DNA of 64,000 bases from Candidatus Accumulibacter phosphatis (GTDB lineage Bacteria > Pseudomonadota > Gammaproteobacteria > Burkholderiales > Rhodocyclaceae), in the NCBI RefSeq assembly GCF_012939955.1, contig NZ_SPMY01000033.1, positions 1 to 64,000 on the forward strand. Direction: 5' to 3'. The notes under the pieces are model-generated. The model was not told the origin of the DNA. It did not search any database and saw nothing but the letters and a program-made list of their open reading frames with translations. Below, one piece after another: positions 57,288-64,000 of the stretch (positions are counted from its first letter, which is position 1; every line of letters starts with the position of its first letter). Made by a program: the position numbers and the translations under genes.

Positions 57288-58568
57288 ATGGCACTGATAG
57301 TTCAGAAGTTCGGTGGTACGTCGGTGGCCTCGACGGATCGTATCAAAAGCGTCGCCAAACGCGTCGCTCGCTGGCAGGCGGCGGGGCACGACGTGATCGT
57401 CGTTCCGTCGGCAATGGCCGGCGAAACCAACCGCTTGATCGCCCTGGCCAAGGAGATCTCGCCCTCGCCCGACCCGCGCGAACTCGACGTCATCGCCTCG
57501 ACCGGAGAACAGGTGACCATCGCGCTGCTGGCCATGGCCATGCATGGCGAAGGCCTTAAAGCCAGGAGTTTCACCGGCTCGCAAGTCACCGTGCTGACCG
57601 ATAGCGCCTTTACCAAGGCGCGCATCCTCAAGATCGACGAAACGCGAATTCGCAAAGCCCTGGCCGAGGGCAACGTGGTCGTCGTCGCCGGCTTTCAGGG
57701 TGCCGATGAAGACGGCAACATCACCACTCTGGGCCGCGGCGGCTCGGACACCTCGGCCGTTGCGTTGGCCGCTGCACTGAAGGCTGACGAGTGCCAGATC
57801 TACACCGATGTCGACGGCGTCTACACCACCGACCCGCGCGTCGAGCCGGAAGCACGCAAACTGGACACCATCACTTTCGAGGAAATGCTCGAAATGGCCA
57901 GCCTCGGCTCCAAGGTGCTTCAGATCCGCTCGGTCGAATTCGCTGGCAAGTACAAAGTCAAACTGCGTGTGCTTTCGAGCTTCGAGGACGAAGGCGAGGG
58001 CACGCTGATCACTGTTGAGGAAAAAAGGACCATGGAAGAACCCGTCATTTCCGGCATCGCTTTCAATCGTGACGAAGCCAAGCTGACCATGCTCGGCGTT
58101 CCCGACCGCCCCGGCATCGCCTACCAGATCCTCGGGCCAATCGCCGACGCCAACATCGATGTCGACATGATCATCCAGAACATTGGCCGTGACGACACCA
58201 CCGACTTTTCGTTCACCGTCCACCGCAGCGATTACAGCAAGGCCCTCGCCATCCTGGAAACCGTGCGGCAAAAGATCGGCGCCCGCGACCTCAGTGGCGA
58301 CACGGGCACCTGCAAAGTCTCCGCCGTCGGCGTCGGCATGCGCTCGCACCCCGGAGTCGCCAGCAAGATGTTCGGCGCGCTGGCCAAGGAAGGCATCAAC
58401 CTGCAAATGATCTCGACATCCGAAATCAAGATCTCGGTCGTCATCGAGGAAAAGTACCTCGAACTTGCCGTGCGCGTCCTGCACAAGGCCTTCGGCCTGG
58501 AGAAGCCGCCAAAGTCGAAGTTGGGTTTGACCGGACGTGACGAAACCGATATCATCACGCCCTCCTAG
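57288..58568 (+). CDS. lysC: Aspartate kinase
   Basis: A 426-residue enzyme for the first step to lysine, threonine and methionine. VQKFGGTSVA, STGEQVTIALLA, GRGGSDTSAVALAA and YTDVDGVYTTDPR mark the catalytic domain; two ACT domains follow (TMLGVPDRPGIAYQIL and VSAVGVGMRSHPGVASKMF), so feedback by lysine and/or threonine is expected. Start is ATG at 57288; an upstream TTG adds two residues. The final G of its TAG stop is also the first base of the following tRNA-Ser. Confidence 0.96.
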   Translation: MALIVQKFGGTSVASTDRIKSVAKRVARWQAAGHDVIVVPSAMAGETNRLIALAKEISPSPDPRELDVIASTGEQVTIALLAMAMHGEGLKARSFTGSQVTVLTDSAFTKARILKIDETRIRKALAEGNVVVVAGFQGADEDGNITTLGRGGSDTSAVALAAALKADECQIYTDVDGVYTTDPRVEPEARKLDTITFEEMLEMASLGSKVLQIRSVEFAGKYKVKLRVLSSFEDEGEGTLITVEEKRTMEEPVISGIAFNRDEAKLTMLGVPDRPGIAYQILGPIADANIDVDMIIQNIGRDDTTDFSFTVHRSDYSKALAILETVRQKIGARDLSGDTGTCKVSAVGVGMRSHPGVASKMFGALAKEGINLQMISTSEIKISVVIEEKYLELAVRVLHKAFGLEKPPKSKLGLTGRDETDIITPS

Positions 58569-58661
58569 GAGACGTGGCCGAGAGGTCGAAGGCACTCCCC
58601 TGCTAAGGGAGCATGCGGGCATAAACCTGCATCAAGGGTTCGAATCCCTTCGTCTCCGCCA
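58568..58661 (+). tRNA. tRNA-Ser (anticodon GCU)
   Basis: A 94-base cloverleaf with encoded CCA. The acceptor arm GGAGACG pairs with CGTCTCC, the anticodon loop is CTGCTAA, the long variable arm is present, and the T loop is GTTCGAATC. It reads AGC and AGU. It borders the foreign-looking region to its right, as tRNA genes often do at integration sites. Confidence 0.97.
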
Positions 58662-58697
58662 GGAAAGTCGCAGCAAAGCTCTGCGACAAAAACGATC

Positions 58698-58731
58698 ACC
58701 CCGCCGGACGCCATGTTCTGCGGGGTTTTTC
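58698..58731 (+). terminator. Rho-independent terminator after tRNA-Ser
   Basis: ACCCCGC pairs with GCGGGGT around a 15-base loop and is followed directly by a T run. It ends the lysC/tRNA transcript. Confidence 0.75.
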
Positions 58732-59319
58732 GTTTATACCTGTTGACCTCGCCACCCCACAAATGTCATTTCTCGGTTCTTACGGGCCGTTTCTCTCGAA
58801 ACCTCGTGACTTCGCGATTTTAGTGCAGAACTTTTAAGCCGTTGTTTTTGCTTCAGAAACTGACATAGGCTGACGGGTGGTTTTCGGGCATGTGCTTTGG
58901 GTCAGACAGATACGCCACCGCGAAATTTCTGGTGGTGTAGAGGCGGCCGAGAACTGTTGGCCAGGGCTTAGTTTCCCGCGCAATGAATTTTCGGAGGCTC
59001 CCTTCTCTCAAGGTGTCGCTCGACTGTCTTGCCTTTGGCTGCTTGACTCACGAGCACTTCCGGTGCCATCGATTCTCGTCCGCGTTCGGCACCCGGGCGC
59101 GTGCTTTCCCTGCTCGCCGGCGCTTTCGTCACGATCGATCTGTTCGGAGGTGGGCAGTATCGATCAAGCCTGATTGTCCTGGCTTCCCGGGCGTAATGCT
59201 GACGCCGCCGCCGTACTCGACGCGCTAGCCTATGTCCCGTAACCGGCCAATGTGTCCTATGGACATTCGACGCAGACCCATCGCGAGAGTCTGAATCCAT
59301 GGAAAGTGCGGAACCTACC
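58732..59319. other. Gap between tRNA-Ser and the STAND NTPase gene
   Basis: About 590 bases. Several open frames exist on both strands, but none has a recognisable family, a ribosome binding site or sensible composition. The A/T share is visibly higher than in the core genes. No integrase and no second copy of the tRNA 3' end was found by eye. Confidence 0.5.
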
Positions 59320-62300
59320 TCAAGACGGTGCCGTACAGTCGATAGGGAGTACCTCAAGCCCCAAGATCTGCGAATCGTTTGCAAGCACGTTGCGTGCCTG
59401 TTCTCTGAGGTAATCAACAAGCTCTCCAAACGGTCGGTTGCCCTTGCGCCTCGGAATTTGCCAACGCTTCGAGTCAAGCCGAAAGATGACCAGAATTCCG
59501 TGCTGACTGTTCCTGCCTCGCAGATACTGCTCCAGGAGTTGTCTTCCCAAAGTGTCTTCGGCCAGGCTCTGAGCCGAATAGCTTCTTCTGTTTTTGTCGA
59601 GGGGTTTGATCTCGATGCAGACCTTGCCAACCTTACTGGAGACCTCAATGTCGGTGCGCTTGTCGGCGTCGACAGTCGGTTCGCGCGTGACCACGAAGCG
59701 GGCCGTGAAGCTTCGACGCGGCGTATCTTCCAGGCGAGCCGCAAGCCAAAGCTGAAGTTGCTTCTCAACGACCCCTGCAGGGAACAAGCCGCGCTCGCTG
59801 AACGGTCCCTTCTCGATGCCATCGGCGATCTCTACCAGCCGCGCCATGACCTGCAGGAACAACTCTCCTTCCGTACGTGCTTCGCGAATGTAGGGTTCGC
59901 CTATTGACGGTAGTGCGGCCGCCGAGATCCGCGTGGCGTCCTCGGCTTCCCGTGCGGCTTGCTGGTAAGCCTGTGATCTTATCCGCGCGGCATGCATAGG
60001 CTCACCACAACCCTTGGCAAGGCTCATCAGCGCCTCGTATGCGCGCGGGCCTCCGCAAGTCGATAGCATATCTGGGATCCGATTCCACAGCTCTAGCACC
60101 TTTCTCCTAGGTGACAGTCTGTCGGCATCCGGCTGAGCGGTCGTGCGCTTCTCTAGATCACGAAGGTACTCGTCGGCCAGTCCGAACAATGCGGCAAGCG
60201 CTGAGGCTTTTCTCTCGTCTCCCGCCTGCTGGTTCCAAAATTGGCTGTTTCCGTCCAACACGGCCGAAACTTGTTCAACGAGTTCGTCCTTAGCAAAACG
60301 CCCTTTGTCGCGATGCTCCATCAACCCATTCCACGCACCGGCGAAATCTATGCTCGCCCAGTCGCGGAACCAGCCGGCTTCGAAGCGTTGGGGCGAAGCT
60401 GTGAAACCTACCTCAAGCGCGTTTGCTGCAACTTCCCCCATGAAATCGCGTCCAGTAGGAAGGGCATCAGCAATCGCCAATACCAACGTTCGTCGTCGTT
60501 CTTCATTTGGAATCGCTCCCTCGCGAATAGCCTTGACGACCCTCGGTAGTATTGCCTCTTGGAGAGACACAGGTCCAGCCAAAACCATGTTGATGACTCG
60601 TCGAACCGGAGCCTCGGTGCTCAGCGCGAGCTCGAAATCGAACCACGGCGCCAGTGCGCTGCAGACTTGATCCAGACGATTCTGCGCGAGCTCTGTGAAC
60701 CAGGGCTCGAGGCTACGAGGCTCCCACACGCAGAAGCGAACGACTCTGGCGAGTTCCTCTTTCGTCAACTCCGTGGTGCGCAGCCCGGTTCGGAAGGCGT
60801 GATTCGCACTGGCCAGTCCGACGATTCCCAACCATGGCACGCTGTTGTCCAGGTATGCCGTCGAATCCGGCACATCGATGTGCCTCCAGGCTTGGGCAAG
60901 CCCCTCGTCGAAAGCGGTCCCAATCTCAGGCCCGAATTCACGATGGATCGCGTTTACGCTCACCTTCGTGTACCGGTTTGTTTGGTCGCTCGCGACTGCA
61001 TGACGAACGAGCCATACGATCAGGTTGTAATCAGAGCCATCCTGAATTCCAGAGATCTTCTTCAACAAGGCAGCCTTGTTGCTTTCGCTTTCGCTCACCT
61101 CGCGTGCCGACGTCACTCTCTCTTGCGCCAAGTTCTGATGTGTCCAGCCTCGCCGAGTGCGCACCACCTGTACCCGTTCCAACCTTGCCCGATGGTTCTC
61201 ATTGCGCCGCAGCTCTGTGTCCGGGCCGCTGGCCAGTTCGTTTAGCACCTTGTTTCTGGCCCTTCCTCGGAGAAACATCAAGGCGATATCCGCGGCAATG
61301 CGATACCAAATATTGCGCTCCGTATGGTCGGCACTCGCTTCATTTGCTGCCTTTACAAGCCAATCCAGATCCGCCTGATCCAGGCGAACCAGCCCCGATG
61401 TCCCAGTTATTAGTATCGAGATTCCCCGTGGCATCTCCGAGAGGGCGATCCCAAGCGCGACTTCCTGGCGAAGCTCCGGAAACCTAGCAACCGCGGCGCG
61501 AAGGTCTTGGAAGTCCTGCTCATTGGCATACGGCGTGTGTCTGAGCTTCTCCGTGGCAAGGGCCGCGCACTTCATTAGCGCGATGCTGTCCGTGTCACAC
61601 GATGGCGATAGGTTGAGGCACTTGAGAAGCACGTCCGGCAAGACCGACAGCATCCATCCATCGCGGTTGTCCTCGGTCTCGGATCGACATGCAAGAGCAT
61701 GCGCGTCAAGCTCAGGCAGGCGTGTAAGAACGGCTGCGAGCAGCAACGTCGCCTCTTGCAGGGTTGCTTTTGGCAGGAGGTCTGACGTTACCATCGATGC
61801 CATGGCACCGCCGCCGTAGCGATTCTCCGAGCGGGTCTGCGCAAGAGTATTTAGCAGGTGATCGGAAGTGAAATGCGCTAGACCGACGGCCCGGATTCCT
61901 GCTGCGATCCTTTCATTCCCGGCCAGCCGACCAGCAAGCAGGTCTTCGGTAATCTCTGCGCGATGGTCAGAGGTCGCGATTGTTGACAAGGTATCAAGCG
62001 AAGGCCCCAACAGCTGTGCAACGTTCTGTCTGTCTCGGTACATCGCAAAAACTTGATCTGCGCAAACCGTCACTCGACCATGTTTAATCACGGTCAGCAG
62101 CTTGACCAGCACCTCCAGATCTCCTCGATACGCTTCTATCCAGGTCGAAAGCTGCGCAGGCGGAATCGTTTTGGCAACCCGGCGAAACTCTGACGGATCA
62201 TTATTCCAATCGGCTCGGAAACCTGACTTCACGCGATCCAGATACCCTGCAAAAGCCCCCACGACGTCGTCGACGCTCCATTGCTGAGGGTCACCCTCGA

Positions 62301-63612
62301 AGATGACCATCTCGGGAAATGCCCGGATGACGCGTGTACGCACTCTTGCGTCCAACGCCGAGAGCCAGCACAAGACGGGTCGACGGGACGGCAGGAGGAT
62401 TTCCTCGCTGTAGGGTGTTCCGACGAACAGTGCCCATGCGTCGCCGAAGGGCAAGCCCACATCCAGCCGTCGCTTCACCCACCATGCTGCCAGGTATTCC
62501 CGAAGGGCACGGTGGTGGAACTGGACCCTCCCGTAGGTCCCTTCGTCGAAGATCGCGGAACCCAGTAACCGCTGATACTCGTCGGGCTTCCAGTCGGGCA
62601 GAGGGTCGCCAAGAGTGATCACTCCGGGTGGAGCAACTCCAATCTCGACTTGGAAATAGGCATTGCCCGACAGAACGCTTGCGGCGGCCAATGCCTCTAC
62701 CCCGGAACGTAGTTGGTCGGGAGATAGCGCAACGCCGGCGTCGACGTAACCGGGGTTCTTCTCCCGTAGCCGGTTGGTGACGGCATCCTCCAGCAACTCC
62801 ATGAAGGTACCCAGCTCCCCGGCGCTGTTCCAGCGTGAAGCCATCCATTCCAGGTCCAGCGGTCGACTTGCGAGGAACTCATAGGCTCCATCCTCCACTG
62901 CTTCCCAGAACTCGCTGATTGCCTGTACGCCATAGTGCCCTGCGAGCTGTTTGGCTGCATCGACAGATAAACCGTCGAGGTAGTAAGCGACAAGAGGTAC
63001 TGCAACGGCTTTGCCGGATGCCGCGTCCTGTGGCACGACGTCAGTAGAATCGTCAGTTCGGTTCGACAGCGGTACCGGGACCGTCAGGACAAGCTCCTGC
63101 TCAATTAAGTGCCGCACCTGGCTGAGGTTCCAGTCACTGACTCTGCTCGACACGAACAGCGACGCACGTTCAGTCTGGCCGACAAGCACGCGCTTCATAC
63201 AGGCCAGCGCCCGCCGCAGAGCAGTCGGCCCGGTCAGCCGAGCTTCGTCGACCGCATCGAGGAAGAAGTACCCTTCGTCCGTGCTGCTCTTCCAGTGTTC
63301 GAACAGGCTTGCGTCCTCACCGAGGGCGATCACCCAATCATCTGGGTGTACAAGAAGGTTCAGCGGAATAAAGAAGGCCGCCTTGTTGGCCGACCGGAGT
63401 CGCCGTACCTGAGCATGGAACTCGTATGTCTTGCCAATCCCAGCTTCGCCGACAACGACCACCAGCCGCTTCCCGATGAGATCGTTCCAACTGACTCCGT
63501 ATCCATCGTTGTGTCGGAACCAGAATTCAATGTCTGGCTCGCCCGAATCCGCTTCTTTGAAAGGCGAAAAAGTGCGGTTGACTTCAACTGGAAGGGTAGG
63601 CACGTCAATCAA
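59320..63612 (-). CDS. Large STAND-type (NACHT-like) NTPase with C-terminal PD-(D/E)XK-like domain
   Basis: A 1430-residue protein. Residues about 45-165 form a P-loop NTPase: Walker A GEAGIGKT at 55-62, Walker B YFFLDAVDEAR near 115-125, and SLFVSSRVSDW near 151-161 as sensor 1, as in NACHT/STAND ATPases. HHRALREYLAAWWVKRR near residue 370 resembles the winged-helix end of such modules. The long middle (about 400-1290) is helical and without a clear repeat. Residues about 1299-1430 have RTDIEV, CIEIKPLD and QLLEQYL..HGILVIF, the spacing of D...ExK...Q in PD-(D/E)XK nucleases. Start is TTG at 63612 with GGGAGA eight bases upstream. Large proteins of this design often serve in phage defence; that role is inferred. 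Location next to tRNA-Ser and different composition suggest transfer. Confidence 0.82.
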   Translation of the reverse strand: MIDVPTLPVEVNRTFSPFKEADSGEPDIEFWFRHNDGYGVSWNDLIGKRLVVVVGEAGIGKTYEFHAQVRRLRSANKAAFFIPLNLLVHPDDWVIALGEDASLFEHWKSSTDEGYFFLDAVDEARLTGPTALRRALACMKRVLVGQTERASLFVSSRVSDWNLSQVRHLIEQELVLTVPVPLSNRTDDSTDVVPQDAASGKAVAVPLVAYYLDGLSVDAAKQLAGHYGVQAISEFWEAVEDGAYEFLASRPLDLEWMASRWNSAGELGTFMELLEDAVTNRLREKNPGYVDAGVALSPDQLRSGVEALAAASVLSGNAYFQVEIGVAPPGVITLGDPLPDWKPDEYQRLLGSAIFDEGTYGRVQFHHRALREYLAAWWVKRRLDVGLPFGDAWALFVGTPYSEEILLPSRRPVLCWLSALDARVRTRVIRAFPEMVIFEGDPQQWSVDDVVGAFAGYLDRVKSGFRADWNNDPSEFRRVAKTIPPAQLSTWIEAYRGDLEVLVKLLTVIKHGRVTVCADQVFAMYRDRQNVAQLLGPSLDTLSTIATSDHRAEITEDLLAGRLAGNERIAAGIRAVGLAHFTSDHLLNTLAQTRSENRYGGGAMASMVTSDLLPKATLQEATLLLAAVLTRLPELDAHALACRSETEDNRDGWMLSVLPDVLLKCLNLSPSCDTDSIALMKCAALATEKLRHTPYANEQDFQDLRAAVARFPELRQEVALGIALSEMPRGISILITGTSGLVRLDQADLDWLVKAANEASADHTERNIWYRIAADIALMFLRGRARNKVLNELASGPDTELRRNENHRARLERVQVVRTRRGWTHQNLAQERVTSAREVSESESNKAALLKKISGIQDGSDYNLIVWLVRHAVASDQTNRYTKVSVNAIHREFGPEIGTAFDEGLAQAWRHIDVPDSTAYLDNSVPWLGIVGLASANHAFRTGLRTTELTKEELARVVRFCVWEPRSLEPWFTELAQNRLDQVCSALAPWFDFELALSTEAPVRRVINMVLAGPVSLQEAILPRVVKAIREGAIPNEERRRTLVLAIADALPTGRDFMGEVAANALEVGFTASPQRFEAGWFRDWASIDFAGAWNGLMEHRDKGRFAKDELVEQVSAVLDGNSQFWNQQAGDERKASALAALFGLADEYLRDLEKRTTAQPDADRLSPRRKVLELWNRIPDMLSTCGGPRAYEALMSLAKGCGEPMHAARIRSQAYQQAAREAEDATRISAAALPSIGEPYIREARTEGELFLQVMARLVEIADGIEKGPFSERGLFPAGVVEKQLQLWLAARLEDTPRRSFTARFVVTREPTVDADKRTDIEVSSKVGKVCIEIKPLDKNRRSYSAQSLAEDTLGRQLLEQYLRGRNSQHGILVIFRLDSKRWQIPRRKGNRPFGELVDYLREQARNVLANDSQILGLEVLPIDCTAPS

Positions 63613-63816
63613 GAAGACATCTCCCTGGATCAGCGACCGGTCGGGCTTTCGGGTCTTGGCGCGTTTGCCCTGGGTTCTTGAGTTTGATGTTTCGGACTCC
63701 CGGCAGGCGACTTCTCACTATTACTTCTTCTACCGCCGCCCGCGGTTGAGGCCATATGGCACAGAATTTCGAGGCAGGATTTCTCGCATATCGTGTAGCG
63801 GACACGATCGTCCGCC

Positions 63817-63835
63817 GGTAGGAAAACTTCCTACC
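63817..63835. promoter_or_regulatory. Inverted repeat GGTAGGA-N5-TCCTACC upstream of the STAND gene
   Basis: A 7-base perfect inverted repeat with five bases between the arms. It lies in the gap between the minus-strand NTPase and a possible plus-strand gene at 63860, so it could be a shared operator or a small hairpin. Confidence 0.4.
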
Positions 63836-63859
63836 CTGAACCAACGAGAGGTGAGGCCT

Positions 63860-64000
63860 ATGGTGATTGTAAGCGACGACTATGGCGGCACCACGCCTTT
63901 CTTTGAGGTAGACCACCGAAGCATCATCGACCCATCCCCGATTCAACTTTCTCCCGCGATCACTACACTGAAAACCGTGCCATCTGATCCTTCAACGTCA
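63860..64000 (+). CDS. Possible gene start, truncated by the window end
   Basis: An ATG at 63860 preceded by GAGAGGTGAGG opens a frame of 47 codons with no stop to the end of the window (MVIVSDDYGGTTPFFEVDH...). The ribosome binding site is good and the composition is normal, but the product is unrecognised and the full gene is not in view. A minus-strand frame at 63605-63946 competes for the same bases and is less convincing. Confidence 0.35.
   Translation, partial: MVIVSDDYGGTTPFFEVDHRSIIDPSPIQLSPAITTLKTVPSDPSTS

Noticed and set aside
58968-59822. Long minus-strand reading frame overlapping the end of the STAND gene
   Set aside because: The residues are Arg/Ser-rich without any domain, it overlaps the NTPase gene in another frame, and it has no ribosome binding site.
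63605-63946. Minus-strand frame of 113 codons upstream of the STAND gene
   Set aside because: It has a short stretch that resembles a transposase end (AYNHHRPHLSL), but the rest is basic low-information sequence, it overlaps the NTPase start and competes with a better plus-strand start.
1-64000. CRISPR arrays, rRNA genes, prophage modules and complete insertion sequences
   Set aside because: I looked for regularly spaced repeats, rRNA, integrase and transposase genes and found none; the interspersed repeats are irregular and carry no spacers.

Overview
The window is a high-GC chromosomal segment from a betaproteobacterium. The gene set (DUF815 ATPase next to a Nudix/ThiE fusion, sigma54-driven amtB, alaC-alaA-hom, grpE-dnaK-dnaJ, hrcA-hemH, nadK-recN) suggests Rhodocyclales, perhaps close to Candidatus Accumulibacter. 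This placement is inference from gene content; no rRNA is present.

Layout. 1-6060: an interspersed repeat, xerC, the Nudix/ThiE and DUF815 pair, mltA, and amtB behind a clear sigma54 promoter. 6070-9136: a GxxExxY protein, a decayed PAS-EAL gene, a second repeat copy and a PAS histidine kinase with a one-base frameshift. 9158-14015: a minus-strand dlt-like operon of adenylation enzyme, MBOAT-like membrane protein, carrier protein and a second MBOAT-like paralogue. 14273-19884: tRNA-Ser(UGA), a Bax inhibitor-1 family protein, a small Mth938-like protein, a repeat, then alaC-alaA-hom. 19841-25522: a YihY-type membrane protein and a 1399-residue DUF748 protein. 26014-31606: CoA-transferase, AEC transporter, PP2C phosphatase, then a decayed glutarate-type locus in which glutaryl-CoA dehydrogenase is intact but its CoA-transferase and a TRAP permease are wrecks. 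31781-34940: DUF2062, DUF2249, a histidine-bearing membrane protein and a diguanylate cyclase. 35059-39471: thrC between two repeat copies, nadC and a glutamate-synthase-like enzyme. 39480-44820: recQ, lpxH, two cyclophilins and cysS. 44846-58568: a solute-binding protein, dnaJ-dnaK-grpE under a sigma32-like promoter, a kinase with a cyclic-nucleotide-type domain, hemH-hrcA, nadK-recN, an XRE-type regulator and lysC. 58568-64000: tRNA-Ser(GCU), then a compositionally different stretch with a 1430-residue STAND-type NTPase carrying a C-terminal nuclease-like domain.

How the genes work together. lysC, hom and thrC make threonine but are scattered over three loci. alaC and alaA sit directly upstream of hom. 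DnaK, DnaJ and GrpE form one chaperone unit, with HrcA encoded nearby. The dlt-like operon looks like a self-contained machine that activates a small acid, loads it on a carrier and transfers it at the membrane.

Two themes cut across the window. First, a composite repeat (copies near 1, 7797, 15761, 35059 and, diverged, 36976) marks several rearranged or decayed loci. Second, five genes, including the essential cysS, are broken by exactly one extra base in an A or T run; this looks like systematic homopolymer error in the assembly or, less likely, tolerated slippage.
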